The position numbers and the translations under genes are program-made. From Acetobacter peroxydans (GTDB lineage Bacteria > Pseudomonadota > Alphaproteobacteria > Acetobacterales > Acetobacteraceae), in NCBI RefSeq assembly GCF_006539345.1, contig NZ_BJMV01000003.1, positions 162,652-226,651 of the forward strand: DNA of 64,000 bases. The letters are read 5' to 3'. Below, one piece after another: positions 34,401 through 42,191 of this stretch (its first letter is position 1; each line of letters begins with the position of its first letter). Below the pieces are notes generated by a model. It worked only from the letters and a program-made list of their open reading frames with translations, had not been told where the DNA came from and made no database searches.

Positions 34401-35768
34401 TCAGAAAGACCAGATGGCATCGCAACTGAACCAGAACATGTTGTTTGTGCCATTATCGGCATAATTGTAACCGGGCGTATCCGTTGGCGAAACACGGTTG
34501 AAAGGCCGCGTGCCATTAAGGGATTTGTCCAGCCTAACCTCAGGGCGAATGGCAAGACTGCCTTTGGGCAGATGCAGGAACTGAGGCCGGTAGGTCACCC
34601 CCACCGTCAGTTCACCATAGGTCGTGCCCGGAGCCTGATCGTAGGGATAGCTTTCCGCGCCCCGCAGGTAGTCGATATACGACATGGTGGACGTATTCAT
34701 ACCCACAACATTGCCGTTATTATCGCGAAAGATTTCGCCTCGGGCATTGAATGTCAGCCACGGGTAGAAATCATGCGCAAAATACGTGGTAATGCCATAG
34801 GCATCATCGCGCAGGTAGTCGTCATGAAAATAGGTAGCGTTCAGGGTAACGCTGCTTGTGTCGTTGATTTTGTACGTAGCGATAACGTCGCCAATATATT
34901 GCATTTCCCGATTTGCGTCAGAACCGATATCGGGGTTGTGCATATTCTGCTGCGGCCCGACATAAGTCACTGCCGTTATATCCAGCTTGCCGTTTGCCAG
35001 CCCTTCAAACTGGAAACCAAAATACCCCTTAGGCCTGTTATTGTTGCCCGCATTGCCAAATGTTGTGGAGTTACCGGCATTAACCCCGACAATCCAGCTT
35101 GTGTGATCGGTCAGGTGCACCGTTGCAGTCACGCCCACGACCTCAAACGGTACGATATAGTCTGAAGAATAATTATAGCTATAAAAAGGTCTTTCCAGCG
35201 CGTCGGTACCTTCATACCCCAGCAGGCCATACATCTGCCCGATGTTGAGATCGACACCGCCTTTGGTAAACCATGGCAGATGGGCATCAATATGTGCCTG
35301 TGTCGGCGCCCACTGATAGATCCCGGTCAGATTACCATCCCCCATACCGATCGTTGGGGTAAAACGGGCATCGGAACCGTACATCACTTCAAACAGAAAC
35401 CCCAGCCCGTACCCGCCGCCGAGATCCGTCACGGGATGGGAGAGGGTGCCGGTAATCTGGTTAAGAGTGCCCGTGTTGGCACGGTCCACGTAATACTGCG
35501 CCCAGTTCCGTCCGGTTCGTGTCCATGGATTGCCGTTAACGCCGGCCTCCACCACGATATGGCCTTCCAGATCGTCAAACCAGCTATGGCTCTTCGGCGA
35601 CGCCAAGGTAACGGGAATGCGCGCGGCATCACGCTTTTCTCCCGCTGTTTCCTCCGTCACAAGCGGGCGGCCTTCCCCTTCAGAAAGAATTTTTTCCTGA
35701 GCCAGAGCCTGAACCGCCGCAAACTGCATTACGCAAAAGGCGCTTATTGAAAAATAGCGAGTGATCAT
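34401..35768 (-). CDS. outer-membrane beta-barrel porin (BBP2-like) in amine dehydrogenase cluster
   Basis: A 455-residue precursor with a signal peptide (YFSISAFCVMQFAAVQALAQ) and a mature sequence rich in Tyr, Gly, Asn and aromatic-alternating strands (LEGHIVVEAGVNGNPWTRTG, YGLGFLFEVMYGSDARFTP, ending FWFSCDAIWSF). The closing Phe and the strand pattern fit a 14-16-stranded porin of the BBP2/OmpL-like group. It may admit substrates such as amines to the periplasm, by position only. It follows the second cytochrome gene by about 60 bases on the same strand. An alternative ATG lies at 35798. Confidence 0.75.
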   Translation of the reverse strand: MITRYFSISAFCVMQFAAVQALAQEKILSEGEGRPLVTEETAGEKRDAARIPVTLASPKSHSWFDDLEGHIVVEAGVNGNPWTRTGRNWAQYYVDRANTGTLNQITGTLSHPVTDLGGGYGLGFLFEVMYGSDARFTPTIGMGDGNLTGIYQWAPTQAHIDAHLPWFTKGGVDLNIGQMYGLLGYEGTDALERPFYSYNYSSDYIVPFEVVGVTATVHLTDHTSWIVGVNAGNSTTFGNAGNNNRPKGYFGFQFEGLANGKLDITAVTYVGPQQNMHNPDIGSDANREMQYIGDVIATYKINDTSSVTLNATYFHDDYLRDDAYGITTYFAHDFYPWLTFNARGEIFRDNNGNVVGMNTSTMSYIDYLRGAESYPYDQAPGTTYGELTVGVTYRPQFLHLPKGSLAIRPEVRLDKSLNGTRPFNRVSPTDTPGYNYADNGTNNMFWFSCDAIWSF

Positions 35769-35829
35769 AAAGCGTTCTCTTTCCTTTTGCGTAAACATAA
35801 TAAGACATCTGAGATAATGACGTGGCCCG

Positions 35830-36390
35830 TTATCCGGCTCCGCCGGGCTTTGCCTGCGCCCGGCTTGCCTGGCAGGCGCTCAAAGAACGCGCGAGCATAT
35901 CCGCGCGCCTCTGCATGAAATCAGGCACCGACAAAGGATGCTGCCGCCACACATGTACTTCCGCCGCCGTGTAAGGCTTGAAGCCGGGCGGAGTGCTCTC
36001 GCCCCCCAGTTCGAACATGATAAAATTCATCACATTCGCCAGTTCCTGATCATCGCGTATCAGAGACATGGACACCCCAGGCACACGGATCAGGTATTCC
36101 CGTCCTTCCGGCGTGCAGGCAAAGGCCCCGACATGATCGCGCAGCATGGGCACGAAAGTATTGCCAGACCGGCCTTCGATACCGTGACAGCCTCCGCAAT
36201 GCGAAAGATAGGTCACCCTGACAGGATCAAGATGGGTAGCGCCCGGCACGGCGTCAGGGGCGGCATGTGCCGGTTCGGCCAGCGCCAGAACGCCCGGCAG
36301 GAGCGACACAACCCCCGCCATCAACCACCGTCCTGCGCGCATGACGCAAGACGGCAGCCTGCCCACGTTACGGAACGGGGTGCGCGGCAT
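35830..36390 (-). CDS. monoheme cytochrome c, amine dehydrogenase cluster
   Basis: A 186-residue periplasmic protein with a signal peptide (LMAGVVSLLPGVLALAEPAHA) and one heme-binding motif, CGGCH, near residue 65. Met residues around MSLIRDD and MNFIMFELG could supply the axial ligand. The C-terminal part (YTAAEVHVWRQHPLSVPDF) is unlike the common small cytochromes c. It is expected to carry electrons from the TTQ enzyme or from the companion cytochrome. Its start overlaps the upstream cytochrome gene by 23 bases; a second ATG at 36342 directly before the hydrophobic core is possible. Confidence 0.8.
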   Translation of the reverse strand: MPRTPFRNVGRLPSCVMRAGRWLMAGVVSLLPGVLALAEPAHAAPDAVPGATHLDPVRVTYLSHCGGCHGIEGRSGNTFVPMLRDHVGAFACTPEGREYLIRVPGVSMSLIRDDQELANVMNFIMFELGGESTPPGFKPYTAAEVHVWRQHPLSVPDFMQRRADMLARSLSACQASRAQAKPGGAG

Positions 36391-36856
36391 TCAACTTGTT
36401 CCGTTCATCCAGAATGGCGGTCGGCGCCAGAGGGCCACCCGTACGGGCCGCCTTGATATCGTCGGCGCTGAAAGTCGGCGCGGGCTTTGTTTCCCCCAGT
36501 GAGGCAACATAGGTCAGAATGGCCGCGAGGGTCTCATCCGACTGGGCGGCAAAAGCCGGCATATAGCCCATATAGCTCTGCCCGCCGGCCTTGATGCTGC
36601 CCGAAAGCCCGTTCAGCAGAACATGGGCCAAGTAGGTCTTGCCTTCAGGAGTGGCGGCAATCTGATCAATGCGGCCCTTGAGGGGGGGGAACTGGCCGGG
36701 CACACCCGTCGCGCCCACCTGATGGCACAGGCCGCAGGTAGCATTGTAAAGCTGCTGCCCGTCAGCGGCCATGGCCTGCCCGCCCGTAACGGCACCCGCG
36801 CACACCAGCGCCGATACCATTGCATACTGTCTAATAGCGTTTTTCATAAGTCTCAT
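36368..36856 (-). CDS. monoheme cytochrome c, amine dehydrogenase cluster
   Basis: A 162-residue cytochrome c with a signal peptide (YAMVSALVCAGAVTGGQAMA) and the heme motif CGLCH shortly after the cleavage site. The pattern GQQLYNATCGLCHQVGATG, then PPLKGR and an SYMGYMPAF segment where Met is the probable axial ligand, places it with class I cytochromes such as the c subunits of dehydrogenases. It lies directly after mauA, the position usually held by the amicyanin gene mauC, and may be the physiological electron acceptor. This is inference from position. An alternative start is at 36847. Confidence 0.83.
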   Translation of the reverse strand: MRLMKNAIRQYAMVSALVCAGAVTGGQAMAADGQQLYNATCGLCHQVGATGVPGQFPPLKGRIDQIAATPEGKTYLAHVLLNGLSGSIKAGGQSYMGYMPAFAAQSDETLAAILTYVASLGETKPAPTFSADDIKAARTGGPLAPTAILDERNKLNAAHPVP

Positions 36857-36895
36857 CTTTTCCGTTCCAAAGACCGCCCGCCTCTGGGGACGATC

Positions 36896-37483
36896 TCAGG
36901 AAATCTTACCCACAATCGCGGCGGTCGAGCAGTTATACATTTCTGATGTGCCCGTGCCGAAACACCATATGATGTCGTTATTCGCCATGGGGCGGTAAGA
37001 AGGCTGATCGCCGTCCGTGTTCAGGCACGTCACTTCGTTGCAGGAATCCTGACCACAGCAGTCACGGTAGGCAATCATGTAAGAATTGCCGTCCTGCGGG
37101 TTATAGCAGCTCCCGATCCACGAGGTGGGAGAAGGTGCCGTACCCGGTGGGCAGGTATGCACGCCGCCACCGCAACTGGTGCACAAATTGCCGTCAATGG
37201 CGCAATATCGCCAGTAATCACACGCCAGATCGTTTTTGGCCTGTGCCTTGGCTCCAAAAGGCGTTTTGGCCTTGGGCTTGGCGGCTTCAGCCCCTGCGGC
37301 TTTTGTTGTTGCCCCCGCACGGCTGACAGGCAACAGCATGAAAGCAGGCACAGCCGCAACCGCACCGCCAAGGCGCGTGAGTACGCTTCTGCGCGAAGAA
37401 CGGCCCGCAATGCGGCGCAATGTGGTTTCCGTCAGGCGATCAAGCAGACCGGCCTGTTTTTTTCCCGAATCAGAGAGCGACAT
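36896..37483 (-). CDS. mauA: methylamine-dehydrogenase-type light chain carrying TTQ
   Basis: Small catalytic subunit of a tryptophan tryptophylquinone amine dehydrogenase. The 195-residue precursor has a long twin-arginine-type leader (RRSVLTRLGG, then a hydrophobic stretch). W122 (SPTSWIGSC) and W173 (NDIIWCFG) are 51 residues apart, exactly the Trp57-Trp108 spacing of Paracoccus denitrificans MauA. D97 and D141 align with catalytic Asp32 and Asp76, and S186 replaces Thr122. Twelve cysteines are present after the leader. Conserved blocks such as CDYWRYCAIDG and AYRDCCG fit methylamine dehydrogenase better than aralkylamine dehydrogenase. The gene overlaps mauD by 14 bases. Confidence 0.95.
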   Translation of the reverse strand: MSLSDSGKKQAGLLDRLTETTLRRIAGRSSRRSVLTRLGGAVAAVPAFMLLPVSRAGATTKAAGAEAAKPKAKTPFGAKAQAKNDLACDYWRYCAIDGNLCTSCGGGVHTCPPGTAPSPTSWIGSCYNPQDGNSYMIAYRDCCGQDSCNEVTCLNTDGDQPSYRPMANNDIIWCFGTGTSEMYNCSTAAIVGKIS

Positions 37484-38087
37484 GAAGTGAAACTCCTTTT
37501 TCAGTCAGATCCGTAACACTGCCAGCGGGAGCGCTCCCTTGCGCGCTGTCCAGCAATGCTTCGATCTGCTGTCGTGTATTGACAATATCCTTGACCCTGA
37601 TGACCGCATGATCATCCAGCAGCACCAGCGCGGGCAGACGGTTGATCTGAAGCACAAGCCCCAGTTCCACACCGGTCAGCAGCGGCACGCCCTGCATTTC
37701 CGGACGTCCAGCCACCATGGCCTTCAGTTCCGGCACGGGGCCATCTCCTACAAAAACCAGCCCGTAGCCACGCTCGGCAGCCAGAGCCCTGACAATGGGA
37801 ATAACCCGTTTGCAGACCGGACATTCCGGCGCGACAAACAGCAGCAGCAGATTTGCCCCAACAGGCAGACGCTCACCAACGACAAACGCCTTATCTTCAA
37901 GCGTGTGCATGACAAGGCGCGGCACGCCCTGCCCTACTTCCAACCCGGCGCGGGCCGTCTGCTCGCCTGCGGGCGCTACGCGCTCGTGCAACACGCCAAT
38001 CTGACGGGCAAGAGCCAGCAGCGTCACCGCGAGACCCAAACCAGCAAGCGTGAGCACGGCTTGCCAGATGTATAGAAAGGTCATCAT
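37470..38087 (-). CDS. mauD: MauD: thioredoxin-like accessory protein for amine dehydrogenase
   Basis: Periplasm-facing thioredoxin-fold protein required in known mau systems for disulfide formation in MauA. The 205 residues start with a membrane anchor (FLYIWQAVLTLAGLGLAVTL) and contain the redox motif C89-P-V-C92 in FVAPECPVCKRVIP, then a cis-proline-type region (INRLPALVLLDD). The ATG at 38087 overlaps the mauE stop (ATGATG) and its 3' end overlaps mauA. The longer in-frame extension upstream lies inside mauE and is rejected. Confidence 0.92.
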   Translation of the reverse strand: MMTFLYIWQAVLTLAGLGLAVTLLALARQIGVLHERVAPAGEQTARAGLEVGQGVPRLVMHTLEDKAFVVGERLPVGANLLLLFVAPECPVCKRVIPIVRALAAERGYGLVFVGDGPVPELKAMVAGRPEMQGVPLLTGVELGLVLQINRLPALVLLDDHAVIRVKDIVNTRQQIEALLDSAQGSAPAGSVTDLTEKGVSLHVAL

Positions 38088-38641
38088 GCTTCCAGCCCTT
38101 CGTTCTGCGGCAGGGAACCAAGCGCCAGCCAGATAACCCACACGGCAAGACCGGCCGCACAACCTGCGCCCCAGACTGGAAGGGAAATCCCCTCCAGCCC
38201 ACTGCCCAGTGCAAGACCCGGCAAACCAGCCGCCACAAGCGCCAGCGGCATAAGGAGTGCCGTACGCGCGACCAGCCCCCATGACAGGGCCTCACCAGCG
38301 AGACCCGGCATACACCCGCATGACAGGCTGGTACGCCCGCGCGCCACGTTCATGCCCATGGCAAGGCTGAACACGGCGAACAATCCTGCGGAAAGCAGCC
38401 CCCCTCCAACACGCCCCACACCGGAAAGCAGCAGGATACCTGCCACCATCTCGCAAAGGGCTAGCCCCCAGGCGAAACTTTCCAGCATGAAAGCGGGGAG
38501 TAGACGGTAGGAAGCCACAACGCTCAGAAAATCATCGTGCTTGCGCAGCTTGGCAACACCGGCGACAAACATCATGCCGCCGAGCGCCCCTGCCGCCAGA
38601 GCCGTACCACCTTCCATTATCAGAGAAGGCGGTACCATCAT
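38084..38641 (-). CDS. mauE: MauE: membrane protein for amine dehydrogenase maturation
   Basis: A 185-residue inner-membrane protein with four to five helices of the MauE/DoxX-like type (ALGGMMFVAGVAKLRKHDDF, SFAWGLALCEMVAGILLL). A conserved CGC pair occurs in TSLSCGCMPG at the end of the third segment. MauE works with MauD in processing or folding the light chain in methylotrophs. The ATG at 38641 overlaps the mauB stop codon (ATGA), and its own stop overlaps mauD, giving the canonical B-E-D-A order. Confidence 0.9.
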   Translation of the reverse strand: MMVPPSLIMEGGTALAAGALGGMMFVAGVAKLRKHDDFLSVVASYRLLPAFMLESFAWGLALCEMVAGILLLSGVGRVGGGLLSAGLFAVFSLAMGMNVARGRTSLSCGCMPGLAGEALSWGLVARTALLMPLALVAAGLPGLALGSGLEGISLPVWGAGCAAGLAVWVIWLALGSLPQNEGLEA

Positions 38642-39855
38642 TCACCCGGCGCAGCAGTGAAAATCAGCGATGTGCCCAGCGCTTTCATGACTCGCAGCAC
38701 CTTGCCGGTTCTGGCGTCGGAAATAATGAAACCCCCTGTTCCTTCATCCGCGGTAAACATCAGGGGGTTGGCGTCCTGCGTCACGCCCACCATGGTGCTG
38801 GCTTTGGTGAGCGGCATACGACGGAGGCGCTTATGGGTCGTCGTGTCATAGACCCACACTTCCGTGCCCGCCTCCTTATGCGTCCAGAACGTGCCGCGGT
38901 GCATCAGCACGTATAATGTGTGATCGCTCTTGTGCAGGGCGGACATCTGCCACCCGCCGGGCCGCCAGGTCACTTCGAGCGGCTTGTCAGCAGCAGGAGC
39001 AGCTTTCAGGCCAGCCCCTTCCTGCAAGGACCACGGCTTGCTCACAACAGCCTGGGCACCCAACTGCGTTTCATAAACAAGGCCGCTGTAGCTGATGAAA
39101 TAGGCCTTGCCATCCTTGCTGGATGAGGGGCTCTGCTCGAAAATGCCATCATGATCCGGCTCGAAAAAAGCCGGGGAGTGGGTCATGGCCGGCTTGCCAT
39201 CTGCCTCCAGATGGACGTTAGCCAGCGTGCCATCCGCGCACAGGCTGGAAAAACCGTCATTCCCCCACGGATAAACAAGCGCGCAACCGGGGATATCAAC
39301 CGTCTGCGTCACGGTGTGGGTTTTCGTGTCAACCACTTCCACGGCGTTGGACGGGCTCATCTGATAGACGTAAGCGCGGGATACATCCGCACTCAGGCCC
39401 AGATTGTTGCGCTTGGGCGTTACCAGAGCACGCGAGGGCAGTTTTTCATCCGCCGTTATACCGAGTGTGTTCGCGTTGTATTCAACCAGCAAATCATTCC
39501 GCTCGCCCCGGTTGCCGCGCGCCCATGTGGTCTCCGCCACAAAAAAACGGCTGGCATCAGGCGCAAGCGCTACATTCGCGTTATAGGCCGCCTGAACCAT
39601 ACCCAGCAGCTTGCCCTTGTCGGCATCGACAACATAGGCGCGGCCGTCCTTGTTGTGGGTATAAACCGCATCGACCACCAGAATGGTGTGTGGCCCCCAC
39701 GCGGGCAGCGTTGCGACATCGCTCTGCTCTGTCTGAAGGATGGGCTCCGCCGCTCCGGCAAAAGCGGGAAGTGCCAGCAGGGCAATACCTCCCGCGAGCA
39801 GGGAGGAAAGCCCCATGCGGTACGTTCTTGCGATACGTCTATGTCTGCAAACCAT
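38638..39855 (-). CDS. mauB: MauB: amine dehydrogenase heavy chain
   Basis: Large periplasmic subunit of the TTQ amine dehydrogenase, a seven-bladed beta-propeller that binds the MauA light chain. The 405-residue precursor has a signal peptide (GLSSLLAGGIALLALPAFAG). The mature sequence shows propeller-blade repeats such as GRAYVVDADKGKLLGMV, DLLVEYNANTLGI and GTEVWVYDTTTHKRLRRMPL, and closes with FIISDARTGKVLRVM. Length fits known MauB/AauB. The ATG at 39855 is chosen; an in-frame ATG at 39816 directly before the signal peptide is possible. A perfect inverted repeat lies 29-51 bases upstream. Confidence 0.93.
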   Translation of the reverse strand: MVCRHRRIARTYRMGLSSLLAGGIALLALPAFAGAAEPILQTEQSDVATLPAWGPHTILVVDAVYTHNKDGRAYVVDADKGKLLGMVQAAYNANVALAPDASRFFVAETTWARGNRGERNDLLVEYNANTLGITADEKLPSRALVTPKRNNLGLSADVSRAYVYQMSPSNAVEVVDTKTHTVTQTVDIPGCALVYPWGNDGFSSLCADGTLANVHLEADGKPAMTHSPAFFEPDHDGIFEQSPSSSKDGKAYFISYSGLVYETQLGAQAVVSKPWSLQEGAGLKAAPAADKPLEVTWRPGGWQMSALHKSDHTLYVLMHRGTFWTHKEAGTEVWVYDTTTHKRLRRMPLTKASTMVGVTQDANPLMFTADEGTGGFIISDARTGKVLRVMKALGTSLIFTAAPGE

Positions 39856-39883
39856 GCGTTTCACTTTTCTATCGTCTCCGTAA

Positions 39884-39906
39884 TGTTTCGATATATTATC
39901 GAAACA
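39884..39906 (-). promoter_or_regulatory. perfect inverted repeat, probable operator of the mau operon
   Basis: TGTTTCGAT (39884-39892) and its exact complement ATCGAAACA (39898-39906) flank ATATT. The 23-base element lies just upstream of mauB and contains AT-rich sequence that could overlap a -10 region on the minus strand. It is the best-formed operator-like palindrome in the mau-bc1 intergenic region. The regulator is not in the immediate neighbourhood. Confidence 0.6.
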
Positions 39907-40125
39907 ATGCCCGCACAAGAAAAAACGCCCGGCTTGTGCCAACGGTTTTTCCGATATCAAGAATTTTGTTATTCCGAAACCAGAACTAACCGCGCAGCTA
40001 ACAGTATTCGTGGGGCGCGAGCCCCTCCGCCAAAAAGCATTTCATTTATGAAATAATATGGTAAGCCTGCCCACCATATGAAAGCAGTGCCCGGATATGA
40101 ACGTGAAACCCGGATTTTTCTTCCC

Positions 40126-41385
40126 ATGACCGCAAAAAATCCCACACCGCCTGAACGCGCCCTTCCCGAACAGACAGACCGGAACGCTGGTCAGGGCCTG
40201 GCCTCCTGGCTTGATCAGCGTCTGCCGCTCATTTCCTTTATGCGCGCCGAATACATTGACTTCAGGCTCCCCAGGAACCTCAACTGGCTTTGGAATTTCG
40301 GCGCAATCCTGAGCGTTGTGCTTGTGCTCATGCTGGCAACCGGCGTCTTTCTGGCCATGAATTACACCCCCACCAGCACCGGCGCCTTTGCCTCGGTCGA
40401 GGCGATTGACCGCCAGCTTGCCGGTGGATGGCTGCTGCGCGCCATGCACATGACTGGCGCCAACCTGTTTCTGGCCGCACTTTATATCCATCTTTTCCGC
40501 GGCCTTTATTACGGCTCTTACAAGAACCCCAGAGAAATCCTGTGGCTGACCGGCCTACTGCTTCTGCTCATGATCATGGCCACTGCGTTCGCGGGCTATA
40601 TTCTGCCGTGGGGCCAGATGTCCTACTGGGGAGCGGATGTGATTACCCGCGCCGTTGGGGCGGTGCCATTTCTAGGCGCGTCGCTGGAACATGTCCTGAC
40701 GGGCAGCGACCATCTTGGGGATATTTTCCTGCACCGTTTCTTTGTGCTGCATTTTGTCATGGCGTTTCTGGTGGTTGGAGTTGTGGGGCTGCACGTTCTG
40801 GCGCTGCATATAAGCGGCTCCAACAACCCACTGGGCATTGAACCCAAAAGCCGGGCGGATACCCTGCCTTTCCATCCCTATTACACAACAAAAGACCTTG
40901 TCGGCCTTCTTGTTTTTGCCATGATTTTTGCCGCCCTGATGTTTTTCTGGCCCGGCCTGCTGACAGAACCAGACAATTACCTTCCGGCCGACCCCCTACA
41001 CACGCCGGCCGAAATCCAGCCGGAATGGTACTTCCTGCCGTTTTACGGGCTTCTGCAGTCAGTCCCGTCCAAGTCGGGAGGGCTTTTTGCTGCAGCCGCC
41101 TCGCTTCTGGTGCTGTTTGCCCTGCCCTGGCTGGACCGCTCTCCTGTGCGTTCCATGCGCTTCCGCCCCCTGTGCCGGGCAGGCGTACTGGGAGTTGCCG
41201 TAGCGTTTACCGCGCTCGCTCTGGCGGGCAAGCACCATGCTGAAGGCGGCTGGCTGGTGGTGGGCCGCCTCGCTGCGCTTTACTACTTCGGCTATTTTCT
41301 TGTTCTTCTGCCCCTTGTCTCACGCAGGGAAAAAACACGCCCTCTCCCCGCCTCCATAACTGCCGCGCAGGGAGAGCCTTCATGA
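40126..41385 (+). CDS. petB: cytochrome bc1 complex, cytochrome b subunit
   Basis: Membrane core of ubiquinol:cytochrome c oxidoreductase. The 419 residues include eight helices, the four heme-ligand histidines (in MHMTGANLFLAALYIHLFRG and in the FFVLHFVMAF / LHVLALHISG helix), the b-type motif GSYKNPREILW, and the Qo-site PEWYFLPFYGLLQSVPSK. The start is placed at 40126 because the sequence before it is not conserved and the resulting length is typical; 40078 is an alternative, and neither has a strong ribosome binding site. It is divergent from the mau operon and overlaps the cytochrome c1 gene by ATGA. Confidence 0.95.
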   Translation: MTAKNPTPPERALPEQTDRNAGQGLASWLDQRLPLISFMRAEYIDFRLPRNLNWLWNFGAILSVVLVLMLATGVFLAMNYTPTSTGAFASVEAIDRQLAGGWLLRAMHMTGANLFLAALYIHLFRGLYYGSYKNPREILWLTGLLLLLMIMATAFAGYILPWGQMSYWGADVITRAVGAVPFLGASLEHVLTGSDHLGDIFLHRFFVLHFVMAFLVVGVVGLHVLALHISGSNNPLGIEPKSRADTLPFHPYYTTKDLVGLLVFAMIFAALMFFWPGLLTEPDNYLPADPLHTPAEIQPEWYFLPFYGLLQSVPSKSGGLFAAAASLLVLFALPWLDRSPVRSMRFRPLCRAGVLGVAVAFTALALAGKHHAEGGWLVVGRLAALYYFGYFLVLLPLVSRREKTRPLPASITAAQGEPS

Positions 41386-42191
41386 CCCGGAGCATCCCGA
41401 AACGTTTTCTGGCAGGACTGGGCGTTCTGCTGGGACTAGCCCTTCCACAGACCGACAGAGCAAGGGCCGAGACCACGCAGCCCCTGCCGCATCAGCACTG
41501 GGATTTTGAAGGGCCTTTCGGCCAGTATAACCAGAAAAGCCTGCAAAGGGGCTTTCTGATCTACGATCACATCTGCTCCAACTGCCACGGCCTGAGCAAC
41601 CTGACCTACAATGACCTGCTAGACATTGGCCTGAACAGTCAGGACATTGCCGCGCTGGCACATTCCAAAATGCTTGCCGGACCACCGGACACCACAGGCC
41701 AGCCGACACAGCGTCCCGCCTTACCGGACGACCATTTCCGCGCCCCGTTCCCAAGCGATGCGATTGCTGCCGCCATGATGGGAGGCGTGGCACCGCCTGA
41801 CCAGTCGCGCATGGTCGCCATACATTCCAACGGGCCAGACTGGCTGTATGCCGTGCTGACAGGCTACAAGATTCCATCGCCTCCCGGCGCCCCCGTTGTG
41901 CCGGGAAAATTCTACAATACAGCAGTCAACGGGCACCTGATCGGTATGCCCCCGCCGTTGATGGACGGCATGATCCAGTACCCCGACGGCACACCCTCGA
42001 CACTGGCCCAGCAGGCGCGCGATATAACCGAGTTCCTTGCCTGGGCTTCCGACCCACACCGCAATGCACGCACGCGGATCGGGCTGTGGTGTATGCTGTA
42101 CCTGGCTTTTATGCTCGTCCTCGCCATGGCATGGAAACACAGGATCTGGAAAAAGCCGGACAAACCGGGCAACGCGGAAACAGAACAATGA
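41382..42191 (+). CDS. petC: cytochrome bc1 complex, cytochrome c1 subunit
   Basis: Periplasmic heme protein of bc1 that passes electrons to soluble cytochrome c. The 269-residue precursor has a signal peptide (FLAGLGVLLGLALPQTDRARA), heme motif CSNCH in IYDHICSNCHGLSNL, the axial Met in HLIGMPPPLMDG, the DITEFLAWASDPHRNAR segment, and a C-terminal anchor helix (LWCMLYLAFMLVLAMAWKH). It overlaps cytochrome b and Rieske genes by four bases each. Confidence 0.95.
   Translation: MTRSIPKRFLAGLGVLLGLALPQTDRARAETTQPLPHQHWDFEGPFGQYNQKSLQRGFLIYDHICSNCHGLSNLTYNDLLDIGLNSQDIAALAHSKMLAGPPDTTGQPTQRPALPDDHFRAPFPSDAIAAAMMGGVAPPDQSRMVAIHSNGPDWLYAVLTGYKIPSPPGAPVVPGKFYNTAVNGHLIGMPPPLMDGMIQYPDGTPSTLAQQARDITEFLAWASDPHRNARTRIGLWCMLYLAFMLVLAMAWKHRIWKKPDKPGNAETEQ

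Noticed and set aside
35830..36856. Either cytochrome as a MauG equivalent
   Set aside because: MauG has two heme motifs and about 350 residues. Each of these proteins has one CxxCH and fewer than 190 residues.
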